A DNA stretch of 64,000 bases. It comes from Pedobacter sp. GTDB lineage: Bacteria > Bacteroidota > Bacteroidia > Sphingobacteriales > Sphingobacteriaceae. The position numbers were made by a program, and so were the translations under genes. This document shows, piece after piece, positions 26,437 to 35,320 of this stretch; positions within the stretch are counted from its first letter, which is position 1, and each line of letters opens with the position of its first letter. The notes under the pieces are model-generated. The model was not told the DNA's origin. It worked only from the letters and a program-made list of their open reading frames with translations, and searched no databases. The stretch is taken from the NCBI GenBank assembly GCA_031119475.1, contig JAVHXV010000004.1, forward strand, positions 141,847 through 205,846, written 5' to 3'.

Positions 26437-26466
26437 AAAAGAGACCCTATCGAATCTCCTCTTATT
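26437..26466 (-). terminator. Weak hairpin terminator
   Basis: GAGA (26441-26444) can pair with TCTC (26455-26458); alternatively AAGAG pairs with CTCTT. On the minus strand the stem is followed by a T6 run, so it would end the ferredoxin transcript. Confidence 0.4.
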
Positions 26467-26480
26467 TAACTGTAAAATAA

Positions 26481-26529
26481 GTAACTACAAACTGTCAACT
26501 GAAAACTGTCAACTAAGAACTGTCAACTA
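26481..26529. repeat. Heptad array, YAGTTNN type (7 units)
   Basis: Seven 7-mers in register on the plus strand (GTAACTA, CAAACTG, TCAACTG, AAAACTG, TCAACTA, AGAACTG, TCAACTA). On the minus strand they read YAGTTNN. The last three bases are the TAG stop of the ferredoxin gene. Confidence 0.92.
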
Positions 26530-26877
26530 ACCTTCCTGGTGCAACCAAGCCTTCTTGGCCAATAGTTCTTCTTCCGTTTCGCGGATATCTTCATCATCGA
26601 CACAGCAATCTACCGGACATACCGCAGCACATTGAGGCTCATCATGAAATCCTTTACACTCGGTACATTTATCTGAAACAATATAATAAACTTCATCAGA
26701 TACTGCCTCTTGGGGCGCACCGGCATCGATCTGTTGGTCTCCAAAATCAATGATACCATCTAAATTTGTTCCATCCGAAAATCTCCATGCGGTACCGGCA
26801 TCATAGATGGCGTTATTTGGGCATTCTGGCTCACATGCGCCACAATTAATACATTCGTCTGTTATTTTAATTGCCAT
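26527..26877 (-). CDS. 4Fe-4S dicluster ferredoxin
   Basis: A 116-residue ferredoxin. Cluster motifs are CINCGACEPECP (about 9-20) and CTECKGFHDEPQCAAVCPVDC (about 75-95), with the insertion typical of 2[4Fe-4S] Alvin-type ferredoxins. The ATG at 26877 (MAIKITDECINCG) is preferred to an upstream in-frame start because a TATATTTG -7 box lies between them. It is a small soluble electron carrier, divergent from a LuxC-type reductase gene; its redox partner is not identified. Confidence 0.9.
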   Translation of the reverse strand: MAIKITDECINCGACEPECPNNAIYDAGTAWRFSDGTNLDGIIDFGDQQIDAGAPQEAVSDEVYYIVSDKCTECKGFHDEPQCAAVCPVDCCVDDEDIRETEEELLAKKAWLHQEG

Positions 26878-26917
26878 GTCTTCGTCTAAATCTATTGCTA
26901 AGCTTAACTTTGCCCTG

Positions 26918-26925
26918 CAAATATA
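26918..26925 (-). promoter_or_regulatory. Candidate -7 box (TATATTTG) of the ferredoxin gene
   Basis: Perfect TAnnTTTG match on the minus strand, 41 bp upstream of the ATG at 26877. It fixes the start choice for that gene. Confidence 0.6.
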
Positions 26926-26955
26926 AAACATATTCCTCTTATAATAGTTCTAAAT

Positions 26956-27975
26956 ATGTCATCACTTACGAAAGCCAGTCTGATTACCGCCCTTGAAAAA
27001 CTGGGCAAATGGTTGGATCCTAAAGCAGCATGGGCTGAGAAAGCCATTTCATCTGCCCAAAGACACAACGCCTGGTTTACGGAAGCAGAAATCAAGAAAG
27101 CAATCGATGCGTGGCATGATGCACTTTCGGCAGCTTCGCTCGAGCAATGGTTTGCGAATATCGAAATACGCACGCAGCCCAAAAAAGTAGGCCTGATCTT
27201 AGCTGGCAACATTCCCTTTGTAGGTCTACATGATATCATCAGCGTGCTGGCAACTGGAAATATCGCCTTGATCAAGCTTTCTTCATCAGACGACAAGCTA
27301 CTTCCACTCTTGTTGCAGCAATTGACCGAATTCGAGCCAGCCCTTGCAGCGCATATCCAATTTGTAGAGCGGCTAACGGATTTTGATGCGGTAATCGCTA
27401 CCGGAAGCAACAATTCATCGCGTTATTTCGACTATTATTTTGGCAAGGTGCCGCACATCATCCGCAAAAACCGCAACAGTGTGGCTGTGTTAACTGGAAG
27501 GGAAAGCAAGGCTGAACTGGAAAATTTAGGGCGTGATATTTTCGATTATTTTGGCCTGGGATGCAGGAATGTGGCCAAGTTATTTGTTCCGAAAGACTAT
27601 CATTTCACAACTTTTTTCGAAGCCATTGAGCCCTATCAGCCCATCATCCATCATTTTAAATACAACAACAATTACGATTACAATAAATCGATCTATTTGG
27701 TCAATGGCGTTCCACACCTCGACAATGGCTTTTTACTGGTGAAACAGGATGAAGGTTTGGCATCGCCTTTGGCGGTGCTGTATTACGAAGAATATGGTAC
27801 CCTCCAAGAAATCGAAGAAAAGATCAAACAGTCCAGTGAGCAGATCCAATGTGTGGTGGCCGCAAAGCCGCTCGAAATAAATACCGGGACCATAGCATTT
27901 GGACAGAGCCAGCACCCCAATTTATGGGATTATGCAGATGACATCAATACCATAGATTTTTTACAGGCCTTGTAA
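26956..27975 (+). CDS. LuxC-type acyl-CoA reductase
   Basis: A 339-residue protein of the acyl-CoA reductase family that includes LuxC, which reduces acyl thioesters to aldehydes with NADPH. The likely catalytic cysteine is in FGLGCRNVAKLFVP (about 200). It is shorter than luminescence LuxC (about 480 residues), and no luxD, luxE or luciferase gene is nearby, so bioluminescence is not implied. Short versions are common in Bacteroidota. Substrate unknown. Confidence 0.82.
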   Translation: MSSLTKASLITALEKLGKWLDPKAAWAEKAISSAQRHNAWFTEAEIKKAIDAWHDALSAASLEQWFANIEIRTQPKKVGLILAGNIPFVGLHDIISVLATGNIALIKLSSSDDKLLPLLLQQLTEFEPALAAHIQFVERLTDFDAVIATGSNNSSRYFDYYFGKVPHIIRKNRNSVAVLTGRESKAELENLGRDIFDYFGLGCRNVAKLFVPKDYHFTTFFEAIEPYQPIIHHFKYNNNYDYNKSIYLVNGVPHLDNGFLLVKQDEGLASPLAVLYYEEYGTLQEIEEKIKQSSEQIQCVVAAKPLEINTGTIAFGQSQHPNLWDYADDINTIDFLQAL

Positions 27976-28013
27976 GCGAAGCAAATATTGCTATTTTGTT
28001 GTATATTTCAACT

Positions 28014-29960
28014 GTGATCTATCGACTCTATAGTATTTTAGCTTTGTGCTTTTTGTGCTTTCTAGAAGCAAGGGGACAACTGTGCACCGGAGCGATGGGG
28101 GTTCCGATCATCAGCAATACGTTTGGCTCAGGCTCGGCACAGTTTGCAGGTCCCTATCCTGGAATTTCGGGAATTGCTTTTCAGTATAAGGCCGGCGAAC
28201 CTGATGCTGGACAGTATACGATCACCAAAAATAATTTCGGCATGAATGCTGATGACATCGATGGGTGGTACCAGATTGAGGATTATACTTCAGAAACAGC
28301 TGATGGCTATATGATGCTGGTCAATGGCGACGAAACAACGCGTTCGGTTTTCAAGATGCGCCACAATACGCTCTGTCCCAATACCACCTACGAATTTTCG
28401 ATGTTCATCATGAACCTTTATCATTCGGGTGCAGCAAGGCCAAACCTTACGTTCAGCGTCGAACTGCCAGATGGTACCGTGCTTAAAACTTATCAGACTG
28501 GCGACATTCCAGAAAGTCTAGTGCCAACGTGGCTGCAAAAAGGCGTAGTTTTTAATACTGGCGCCTACACCGACATCATCATCAACATCATCAGTAATGG
28601 CACAACGGGCATCGGAAATGATTTTGCGGTCGATGACATGGCCATTCGGTCCTGCGGACCAATTGTTGTTTCAAAAATTGATGCCAGCACCGACCTGGTC
28701 AGAAATGTCTGTTTTGGTGACAATCCGACTTATACTTTTTCGGCCACACTCATGGGAGGCTATAACAACCCACAATTTCAATGGGAAGTAAGTACAGGAG
28801 GGGTAGAAGAAAGCAATTGGATCCCCTATACCGGACCGGGGGCAAACACAAACCAGATCACGATCTCCTACAATAATGCACACATCGGCCGCTACATCTA
28901 TCGGCTATTGATTGCCGAAAATGGCAACATCAACTCACCGATCTGCCGGGTTGTTTCGCAGTTCTATATCATCAACATCAATAAATTGCCAGAGGTCCTT
29001 AGCCTCGCCACATCGGGTTCTACCTGCGAAGGCGGGCAGCTGACCATCGATACCGATATCGGCTCTGAAGTAATCGACGCCTACTCATGGACAGGTCCGA
29101 ATAATTTTACTTCCAATCTAAAAAACCCGACCATTGACAACCTGACACAGGCAGATGCGGGCCTGTATGTCCTCACGGTGACCAATAAAAGCGGATGTAC
29201 CTCCCATGCTACGCTTCAGTTGGTCTTAAGCCCCCCTATTGTGGGCACACTGAACATGACTGATGCCACTGTATGCGCCAATGAGCCGGTTCAATTGGTC
29301 GCTGGCGGAGGAACGAGTTATAAATGGCTGCCTGCAACCGGACTCTCCAATCCCAATATCGCCAATCCTGTCGCCAGGCCGGCCATCAGTACAGCATATA
29401 AGGTGACCATTTCCAATGGCTCCTGTTCGGTAGAAAAATCGGTCATTATTATGGTGTCAAAAGCGGCAGTAGCCAACGCCGGAAAAGATAAAAATGTTTT
29501 AAAAGGTAAATCGGTCGCATTGGAAGGAAAGATCAGTGGGGATAATATTACCAGTTATTATTGGGCACCAAGTGATTACCTGGACAATCCGCTGAGCTTA
29601 AACCCAATAGCTACGCCGCCTGTTCCGATGACCTATACCCTTCATGCGGTTTCTGATTGTAATGAAGCAACAGATGAAATGACTGTAGAAGTATTCCCAG
29701 ACATACAGATCCCGAATGCTTTTACGCCAAATGGCGATGGCATTAATGATGTATGGGGGATGCCGGCCTTGGCCACATTTAAAAATCCGAGACTGGTGGT
29801 GGTCAACCGGTTTGGGATCAAAGTCTTCGAAAGCCACAACAATACAGCTTGGGATGGAAAATCAAAGGGAAAGGCCGTCCCGCCAGGCACCTATTACTAT
29901 ACGCTGTACATCAACAACGATTATAAACTGTTTCAGGGCTGGGTGCTCTTGACCAGATAA
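28014..29960 (+). CDS. T9SS type B-sorted secreted protein with Ig-like domains
   Basis: A 648-residue protein from GTG at 28014; a TTG 18 bp upstream is a possible alternative start. It has a signal peptide (to about residue 22), an N-terminal jelly-roll-like region, Ig/PKD-like domains (about 210-340, 345-420 and 430-490) and the gliding-motility-associated C-terminal domain: IPNAFTPNGDGINDVW, VVNRFGIKVFES, and GTYYYTLYI. That domain directs export through the type IX secretion system. It is probably a surface or secreted adhesin; its ligand is unknown. Confidence 0.82.
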   Translation: MIYRLYSILALCFLCFLEARGQLCTGAMGVPIISNTFGSGSAQFAGPYPGISGIAFQYKAGEPDAGQYTITKNNFGMNADDIDGWYQIEDYTSETADGYMMLVNGDETTRSVFKMRHNTLCPNTTYEFSMFIMNLYHSGAARPNLTFSVELPDGTVLKTYQTGDIPESLVPTWLQKGVVFNTGAYTDIIINIISNGTTGIGNDFAVDDMAIRSCGPIVVSKIDASTDLVRNVCFGDNPTYTFSATLMGGYNNPQFQWEVSTGGVEESNWIPYTGPGANTNQITISYNNAHIGRYIYRLLIAENGNINSPICRVVSQFYIININKLPEVLSLATSGSTCEGGQLTIDTDIGSEVIDAYSWTGPNNFTSNLKNPTIDNLTQADAGLYVLTVTNKSGCTSHATLQLVLSPPIVGTLNMTDATVCANEPVQLVAGGGTSYKWLPATGLSNPNIANPVARPAISTAYKVTISNGSCSVEKSVIIMVSKAAVANAGKDKNVLKGKSVALEGKISGDNITSYYWAPSDYLDNPLSLNPIATPPVPMTYTLHAVSDCNEATDEMTVEVFPDIQIPNAFTPNGDGINDVWGMPALATFKNPRLVVVNRFGIKVFESHNNTAWDGKSKGKAVPPGTYYYTLYINNDYKLFQGWVLLTR

Positions 29961-29995
29961 ATCACCATTTCCATTCAAATATCTTTATAAAATGC

Positions 29996-30003
29996 TATTT
30001 TTG
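29996..30003 (+). promoter_or_regulatory. Candidate -7 box (TATTTTTG)
   Basis: Perfect TAnnTTTG six bases before the ATG at 30009, so the transcript would be leaderless. No clear -33 element. Confidence 0.5.
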
Positions 30004-30008
30004 GTGCA

Positions 30009-30212
30009 ATGTATATCATCAAAGTAAAAGGCATTGCCAAAATACCTGACTATGTGCAGCTGAGGGACGAAAAATTTACACTGCTGGCCTATTTTAGGGT
30101 AGACCGGCCAGACAAGTCCCTGATCAAGCTGGGCTTTGAAGAGAAGCAGGAATACATCATGAACCTTATCAATGAACTGCCTTTTGGGCAAGTGACCAAA
30201 CTAGATATTTAA
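30009..30212 (+). CDS. Small conserved protein upstream of the FtsE-like gene
   Basis: A 67-residue soluble protein, MYIIKVKGIAKIPDYVQLRD and onward, with an apparent beta-beta-alpha character. It ends 2 bp before the FtsE-like ATPase and has its own -7 box, so the two are probably cotranscribed. No known motif; a role related to the ABC protein is inferred only from the coupling. Confidence 0.7.
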   Translation: MYIIKVKGIAKIPDYVQLRDEKFTLLAYFRVDRPDKSLIKLGFEEKQEYIMNLINELPFGQVTKLDI

Positions 30213-30214
30213 GC

Positions 30215-30898
30215 ATGGCCGAAAACATTGTAATCAACTTACAAAATGTTGATGTTTTTCAACAAAAACACCTGGTTTTATCCAATGTGAACCTTGACAT
30301 TGCCAAGGGAGAATTCGTTTTTTTGATCGGGCAGACCGGATCCGGAAAGAGTAGTCTTTTGAAGATTATTTATGGCGATCTGCACATTGGCAATGGCAAT
30401 GGAAAAGTAGCCGGATTTGACCTTAAAAAACTTGAGGATAAGGATGTACCCTATCTCCGCAGAAAATTGGGAATTGTTTTCCAGGATTTTCAGCTGTTGA
30501 GCGATCGTACGGTAGAACAAAACCTCGAATTTGTGCTTAAAGCAACAGGTTGGACTGATAAAAACCTGATCAACGAGCGCATCAAAGATGTTTTGGAGAA
30601 AGTTGGCCTACGTTCCAAGATCAAAAAAATGCCCCATGAACTTTCTGGCGGCGAGCAGCAAAGGGTGGTCATTTCACGGGCCTTGCTCAACAACCCAGAG
30701 ATTATTCTGGCAGATGAACCAACTGGAAACCTTGACCCAGATACGTCCGAAGAAATTGTGTTGCTACTGAAGCAAATTAGTCAAAGCGGCACTGCCGTGC
30801 TCATGGCTACGCATGATTATCACATCATCCGTACCTTCCCGTCGCGCATCATCAAATGCGAAAGCGGTGTTGTTCATGAGGATGCACAAATTGCATAA
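30215..30898 (+). CDS. ftsE: FtsE-like ABC transporter ATP-binding protein
   Basis: A 227-residue ATPase. Walker A is GQTGSGKSS (about 39-47), the signature is LSGGEQQRV (about 143-151), Walker B is IILADEPTGNLD (about 163-174). The short length and close match to the FtsE/LolD group (GNLD after Walker B) suggest the FtsEX system, which in bacteria activates septal peptidoglycan hydrolases. No FtsX gene is adjacent; it must lie elsewhere if this is FtsE. LolD or MacB ATPases are alternatives. Confidence 0.75.
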   Translation: MAENIVINLQNVDVFQQKHLVLSNVNLDIAKGEFVFLIGQTGSGKSSLLKIIYGDLHIGNGNGKVAGFDLKKLEDKDVPYLRRKLGIVFQDFQLLSDRTVEQNLEFVLKATGWTDKNLINERIKDVLEKVGLRSKIKKMPHELSGGEQQRVVISRALLNNPEIILADEPTGNLDPDTSEEIVLLLKQISQSGTAVLMATHDYHIIRTFPSRIIKCESGVVHEDAQIA

Positions 30899-31024
30899 GA
30901 AATTCTGACAAAATTTTAGGATTCAGCCATTCTGTTCAGTAATCTATCGATCAAACTGACAGCATGGCTGATTTTTGTTATTGGCAAAACTTTTGAGTTT
31001 GAAACAAAAAAACGCGCATACACC

Positions 31025-31594
31025 ATGTTTAACAAGAAGAAAAAGGAAGAAGAACCGATGAATGAACAAAACCAGGCCGAGCAGAAAATAGAAAATACAC
31101 CAGAAGAAGAGTTGACAGCCCAAAGTCAGGCTACGGAAGAACTTTCTGCGGAAGAAAAGTTGCAACAGGAAAATGCGGCCTTGAACGATAAATATTTGCG
31201 TCTGTTCGCCGAATTCGACAACTATAAACGCCGTACCCAAAAAGAGCGTATAGAGCTGCTACAAACCGCAGGTAAAGATGTAGTGGTGTCGTTATTGCCT
31301 GTACTGGATGATTTTGAGCGGGCAATCAAGGCTACCGAAAATGCAACAGAAATTAGTGCCATTCGTGATGGGATCGTCTTGGTACAAAATAAGTTAAAAG
31401 GTATTTTAGCACAAAAAGGCCTGAAGGAAATGGAAAGCATCCATACGCCTTTTGATACCGACATCCATGAAGCGATTACCAATATCCCAGCACCATCAGA
31501 CGACTTAAAAGGAAAGGTGATAGACGAATTGGAGAAAGGCTATACCTTGAACGATAAGGTTATTCGTTTCGCAAAAGTGGTAGTCGGTGCATAA
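31025..31594 (+). CDS. grpE: Nucleotide exchange factor GrpE
   Basis: A 189-residue protein with an acidic N-terminal helix region, a long coiled coil (about 50-90, ENAALNDKYLRLFAEFDNYKRRT) and the C-terminal beta wing ending VIRFAKVVVG. It releases ADP from DnaK. It is followed by dnaJ across an octad array. No CIRCE element is seen upstream. Confidence 0.93.
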   Translation: MFNKKKKEEEPMNEQNQAEQKIENTPEEELTAQSQATEELSAEEKLQQENAALNDKYLRLFAEFDNYKRRTQKERIELLQTAGKDVVVSLLPVLDDFERAIKATENATEISAIRDGIVLVQNKLKGILAQKGLKEMESIHTPFDTDIHEAITNIPAPSDDLKGKVIDELEKGYTLNDKVIRFAKVVVGA

Positions 31595-31631
31595 TTAACT
31601 AATTAGCAAATTGGTTAATTAACAAATTAAA
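31592..31631. repeat. 8-bp tandem array in the grpE-dnaJ spacer (5 units)
   Basis: Five 8-mers in register: TAATTAAC, TAATTAGC, AAATTGGT, TAATTAAC, AAATTAAA. The array begins exactly with the TAA stop codon of grpE and ends 4 bp before the ATG of dnaJ, so it fills an operon spacer. Confidence 0.85.
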
Positions 31632-31635
31632 GAAA

Positions 31636-32796
31636 ATGAGCAAAAGAGATTATTACGATATTTTGGGCGTTGCCAAAGGCGCATCGGCGGAAGAGATTAA
31701 AAAAGCTTACCGCAAATTGGCCATTAAATATCACCCTGATAAAAACCCTGACGATAAATCGGCAGAGGAGAAATTCAAGGAAGCTGCTGAAGCATACGAA
31801 GTTCTGAGCACTCCGGAAAAGAAGCAACGTTATGACCAATTTGGGCATGCGGGTGTTGGCGGTGCCGCTGGTGGCGGCTATGGTGGCGGTGGCATGAACA
31901 TGGAAGATATCTTCAGCCAGTTTGGAGATATTTTTGGTGGCGGTGGCTCTCCTTTTGACAGTTTTTTTGGCGGCGGACAATCGCGCAGCGGCGGACGCAG
32001 GGTCGTAAAAGGCAGCAACCTACGCATTAAGGTTAAACTTACCTTAGAAGAGATTGCGAATGGGGCAGAAAAGAAAATCAAGGTTAACAAACAGATTACC
32101 TGTAAAACTTGTGATGGCACTGGTGCTAAAGATAAATCGTCTGTAAGTACCTGCTCAACCTGCGGTGGAAGCGGTGCCGTACGCAGGGTTACCAACACCA
32201 TTTTGGGCCAAATGCAAACTACGGCAACCTGTCCGACCTGCCATGGCAGCGGCCAGCAGATTACCGCAAAGTGTAATGCCTGTCATGGTGAAGGTACTGT
32301 TCGTGGCGAAGAGACCATCACCATCAATATCCCTGCAGGAGTAAGTGATGGTATGCAGCTGAGCATGGCCGGAAAAGGAAATGCTGCTCCAAATGGCGGC
32401 ATTGCAGGCGACCTGATCATCCTGATCGAAGAACTTCCACACCATACGCTAAAACGCGAAGGCAACAACATTGTCTACGACCTGCACCTCAGTATTGTCG
32501 ATGCCGCTTTGGGCGCAAGTATAGAAGTGCCTACCATAGATGGAAAGGCGAAGATCAAGATCGACCCGGGTACGCAGAGCGGAAAATTATTGCGCCTAAA
32601 AGGTAAGGGCATTCCAGAAATCAACTCTTACCATAAGGGCGACCAGATTATCCATGTCAATATCTGGACCCCAAAAGTACTGAATGCCGATGAGCGGGCC
32701 ATTTTAGAAAAATTGAGGGAATCTCCAAATTTCAAGCCCCAACCAGGGAAAAACGAAAAGAGCTTCTTCGATAAGATGAAAGAATATTTTGAATAA
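31636..32796 (+). CDS. dnaJ: Molecular chaperone DnaJ
   Basis: A 386-residue type I Hsp40. In order: J domain with HPD in YHPDKNPDD (about 33-35), a Gly/Phe-rich linker (about 75-125), four zinc-binding CxxCxGxG motifs ([32 protein letters not shown]; about 155-225), and the C-terminal substrate-binding domains. Cotranscribed with grpE. An intrinsic terminator follows within 10 bp. Confidence 0.96.
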   Translation: MSKRDYYDILGVAKGASAEEIKKAYRKLAIKYHPDKNPDDKSAEEKFKEAAEAYEVLSTPEKKQRYDQFGHAGVGGAAGGGYGGGGMNMEDIFSQFGDIFGGGGSPFDSFFGGGQSRSGGRRVVKGSNLRIKVKLTLEEIANGAEKKIKVNKQITCKTCDGTGAKDKSSVSTCSTCGGSGAVRRVTNTILGQMQTTATCPTCHGSGQQITAKCNACHGEGTVRGEETITINIPAGVSDGMQLSMAGKGNAAPNGGIAGDLIILIEELPHHTLKREGNNIVYDLHLSIVDAALGASIEVPTIDGKAKIKIDPGTQSGKLLRLKGKGIPEINSYHKGDQIIHVNIWTPKVLNADERAILEKLRESPNFKPQPGKNEKSFFDKMKEYFE

Positions 32797-32801
32797 AAAA
32801 G

Positions 32802-32834
32802 ATCCCCACTCCAAAAAGGTGGGGATTTTTTTTT
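32802..32834 (+). terminator. Intrinsic terminator after dnaJ
   Basis: An 8-bp GC-rich stem (ATCCCCAC with GTGGGGAT) followed by a run of nine Ts, 6 bp after the dnaJ stop codon. Confidence 0.9.
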
Positions 32835-32841
32835 GTAGTTG

Positions 32842-32876
32842 CCCTAAAGGGATGTTCCACAGGAACTCCTGCGGAG
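32842..32876. repeat. Three tandem mini-hairpins
   Basis: CCCTAAAGGG, TTCCACAGGAA and CTCCTGCGGAG, each a short stem with a 3- or 4-base loop. They sit next to a heptad array, as other mini-hairpins in this window do. Confidence 0.7.
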
Positions 32877-32888
32877 CCTATGACAAAA

Positions 32889-32930
32889 GTTTGAAGTTGA
32901 AGGTTGAAAGTTGAAGGTTGAAAGTTACTT
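32889..32930. repeat. Heptad array, GTTGAAG type (6 units)
   Basis: Six 7-mers in register (GTTTGAA, GTTGAAG, GTTGAAA, GTTGAAG, GTTGAAA, GTTACTT) between dnaJ and the downstream ABC gene. Confidence 0.85.
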
Positions 32931-32942
32931 TTGACTTTTTAT

Positions 32943-32963
32943 GCCAAAGGCACCCCTGTGGGG
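32943..32963. repeat. Pair of mini-hairpins between two heptad arrays
   Basis: GCCAAAGGC followed by CCCCTGTGGGG. The block is alignable with the one at 44403-44424, so it is a dispersed repeat, not a chance palindrome. Confidence 0.7.
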
Positions 32964-32969
32964 CTTTAT

Positions 32970-33018
32970 ACTTATTACTTTATACTTTATACTTTTTACT
33001 TTATACTTTATACTTCCT
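32970..33018. repeat. Heptad array, ACTTTAT type (7 units)
   Basis: Seven 7-mers in strict register (ACTTATT, ACTTTAT twice, ACTTTTT, ACTTTAT twice, ACTTCCT). A second unit type in the same spacer as the GTTGAAG array. Confidence 0.9.
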
Positions 33019-33075
33019 ATCCGTAACATTTCCTTTTACGAAGAATCTTATCTTTACTAAACTAAATCATAATAT

Positions 33076-33987
33076 ATGCTCAGCGTAAAAGATATTGTTA
33101 AACAATATGCCACGCACCGGGCCCTTGATCAAGTAAGCTTACAGGTGGAAAGCGGAAAGATTTTTGGGCTGTTAGGTCCCAATGGTGCAGGAAAGACCTC
33201 TTTAATTAGAATTATTACCCAGATTACGGCACCAGATAGTGGTGAAGTCCTATTTAATGGCGAACGGCTCAATGCCAACCACATCTCACAAATTGGCTAC
33301 CTACCTGAAGAACGAGGGTTGTATAAAAAAATGGAAATCGGCGAGCAGGTGCTTTATCTTTCCAAACTCAAAGGGATGAGTACGGCTGATGCTACCAAAA
33401 GGATCAAATATTGGTTCGAAAAATTGGAAATGGGAAATTGGTGGAACAAAAAAGTGGAAGACCTTAGCAAAGGGATGCAGCAGAAAGTACAATTTGTAGC
33501 CACAGTGCTCCACGAACCAGACCTGATTATTTTAGACGAACCCTTTTCCGGTTTTGACCCCGTCAATGCAGACATCATCAAGAATGAAATCCTGGAATTG
33601 AATAAAAAAGGGGCCACTTTCATCTTCTCTACACACCGGATGGAAAGCGTAGAGGAGCTGTGCGACCATATTGCGCTCATCCATCGCTCTAAAAAAATAC
33701 TGGACGGCAGTGTAGACGACATCAAATCAAGCTACCGCAACAATACTTATTGGATCGAATATGAAGGGCAGTATGATCCCGCATTGGAAAGCGGTATCTT
33801 CAATGTCTTACAAACTGAAAACATCAAAGACAAGACACTCATTAAAATAAAATTGGCCGAAAACCGCACTGCGAATGAAGTGCTGGCCAGTCTCCTCCCC
33901 CACGTGGCCATCCATAGGCTCGATGAGGTGATTCCAACGATGAACGATATTTTTATAGAAAAAGTGAAAGGACAAGACCATGAATAA
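33076..33987 (+). CDS. ABC transporter ATP-binding protein (NatA type)
   Basis: A 303-residue ATPase. Walker A is GPNGAGKTS (about 36-44), the signature LSKGMQQKV (about 132-140), and Walker B LIILDEPFSGFDP (about 151-163), with a C-terminal DUF4162-like extension (about 225-300). It overlaps the permease gene by 8 bp and forms an exporter with it. The group includes the NatAB sodium exporter; the cargo here is unknown. Confidence 0.88.
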   Translation: MLSVKDIVKQYATHRALDQVSLQVESGKIFGLLGPNGAGKTSLIRIITQITAPDSGEVLFNGERLNANHISQIGYLPEERGLYKKMEIGEQVLYLSKLKGMSTADATKRIKYWFEKLEMGNWWNKKVEDLSKGMQQKVQFVATVLHEPDLIILDEPFSGFDPVNADIIKNEILELNKKGATFIFSTHRMESVEELCDHIALIHRSKKILDGSVDDIKSSYRNNTYWIEYEGQYDPALESGIFNVLQTENIKDKTLIKIKLAENRTANEVLASLLPHVAIHRLDEVIPTMNDIFIEKVKGQDHE

Positions 33988-35302
33988 GATTTTACTCATC
34001 ATCAGAAGAGAATATTTGTCAAGGGTAAAGAAAAAGTCGTTCATTATCATGACTTTCCTGACCCCACTGCTCATTGCAGGCATCTATGGCCTGATCGGCT
34101 ATTTCACCTATAAAGGCATCAAAGACACGCATGACCGCATTGCAGTGGTAAGCACCAATAAGACGCTGACCGAACAATTGGCCTCCAATAAGCATCTGGA
34201 TTATCAATACGTGAACAAGCCATTAGAAGAGGTAAAAAAATCGCTCAAGCAGTCGCACTACGATTATGTGCTTTATCTGCCAGAATTTAGCTTGGCAGAA
34301 CCAAAGGGAATTGTCCTGTTTGGTGCCAAACAGGCTGGGTTATCCCTGAATAATCGGATTGCCGGCGACATTGAAGAGCTCATCCGTAACCAAAAATTGA
34401 AAGAATCTGGCATTGCCCAAGCAGATCTAGATCAGCTGAAAACAAATGTCGATATCGAAACCAAAAAAATAGTAGAGGGCAAGGAAGAATCCAGTAGTGC
34501 CGGCGCAAGTACGATCATTGCCTTTGTAGCTGGCGTATTGATGTTTATGTTCATCATGCTCTATGGCATACAGGTGATGCGTGGCGTGATCGAAGAAAAA
34601 ACGAGCAGGATCATCGAAGTGATGATCTCTTCAGTGAAGCCCTTTCAGCTAATGATGGGCAAGATCATCGGCATTGCCCTGGTTGGCCTCACACAATTTA
34701 TACTTTGGATCGTGCTGACCTTTACCATCAGCACAGTTGCCGTTACTGTTTTTGTTGATAAAGCTGCTGTTAAGAAAATCGCGTACGAGACCAAAAACAC
34801 CAAAGTAAATATGGCCCCGACCACCGTACAGGCTGCTGGCCCAATGGGCGACATCCAAAAAAGCCTGGCTGGCCTGGATTTCGGAAAAATCATTACCGTG
34901 TTTCTTTTCTTCTTTATTGGTGGATATCTTTTTTATAGTGCCTTGTATGCCGCAATCGGTTCGGCAGTAGATAGTGAAACGGAAACACAACAGTTTATGA
35001 TGCCCGTTATGCTCCCCTTATTATTGGGCTATGCGCTGTCTTTGAGCGTAGTGACCAATGATCCTTATGGGAAGGTAGCTTTTTGGTTGTCTATGGTTCC
35101 ATTTACCTCTCCGATTGCCATGGTGGTCCGCTTACCTTATGGTGTACCGACCTGGGAACTGATCTTATCGATGTCGATTTTGGCTGCAGGCTTTATTGGA
35201 ACCGTTTGGATGGCCAGTCGGATTTACCGTGTTGGGATCTTGATGTACGGAAAGAAAACAACGTTTAAGGAAATGTTCAAATGGTTTACCTATAGGGCCT
35301 AA
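33980..35302 (+). CDS. ABC transporter permease (NatB type)
   Basis: A 440-residue ABC-2-type permease. One membrane helix near the N-terminus (about 22-45), a large extracytoplasmic domain (about 50-170), then five more helices (about 178-200, 225-255, 305-325, 340-365 and 385-410). This is the topology of NatB/DUF3526-like exporters. Coupled by overlap to its ATPase. Substrate not predictable. Confidence 0.85.
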   Translation: MNKILLIIRREYLSRVKKKSFIIMTFLTPLLIAGIYGLIGYFTYKGIKDTHDRIAVVSTNKTLTEQLASNKHLDYQYVNKPLEEVKKSLKQSHYDYVLYLPEFSLAEPKGIVLFGAKQAGLSLNNRIAGDIEELIRNQKLKESGIAQADLDQLKTNVDIETKKIVEGKEESSSAGASTIIAFVAGVLMFMFIMLYGIQVMRGVIEEKTSRIIEVMISSVKPFQLMMGKIIGIALVGLTQFILWIVLTFTISTVAVTVFVDKAAVKKIAYETKNTKVNMAPTTVQAAGPMGDIQKSLAGLDFGKIITVFLFFFIGGYLFYSALYAAIGSAVDSETETQQFMMPVMLPLLLGYALSLSVVTNDPYGKVAFWLSMVPFTSPIAMVVRLPYGVPTWELILSMSILAAGFIGTVWMASRIYRVGILMYGKKTTFKEMFKWFTYRA

Positions 35303-35320
35303 GAGGTAATTTTCATCGCT

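Noticed and set aside
30964..31005. Sigma-54-like promoter before grpE (TTGGCA...TTGA)
   Set aside because: The -12 element reads GA instead of GC and the spacing is only approximate. It is not strong enough to call, and no CIRCE element was seen either.
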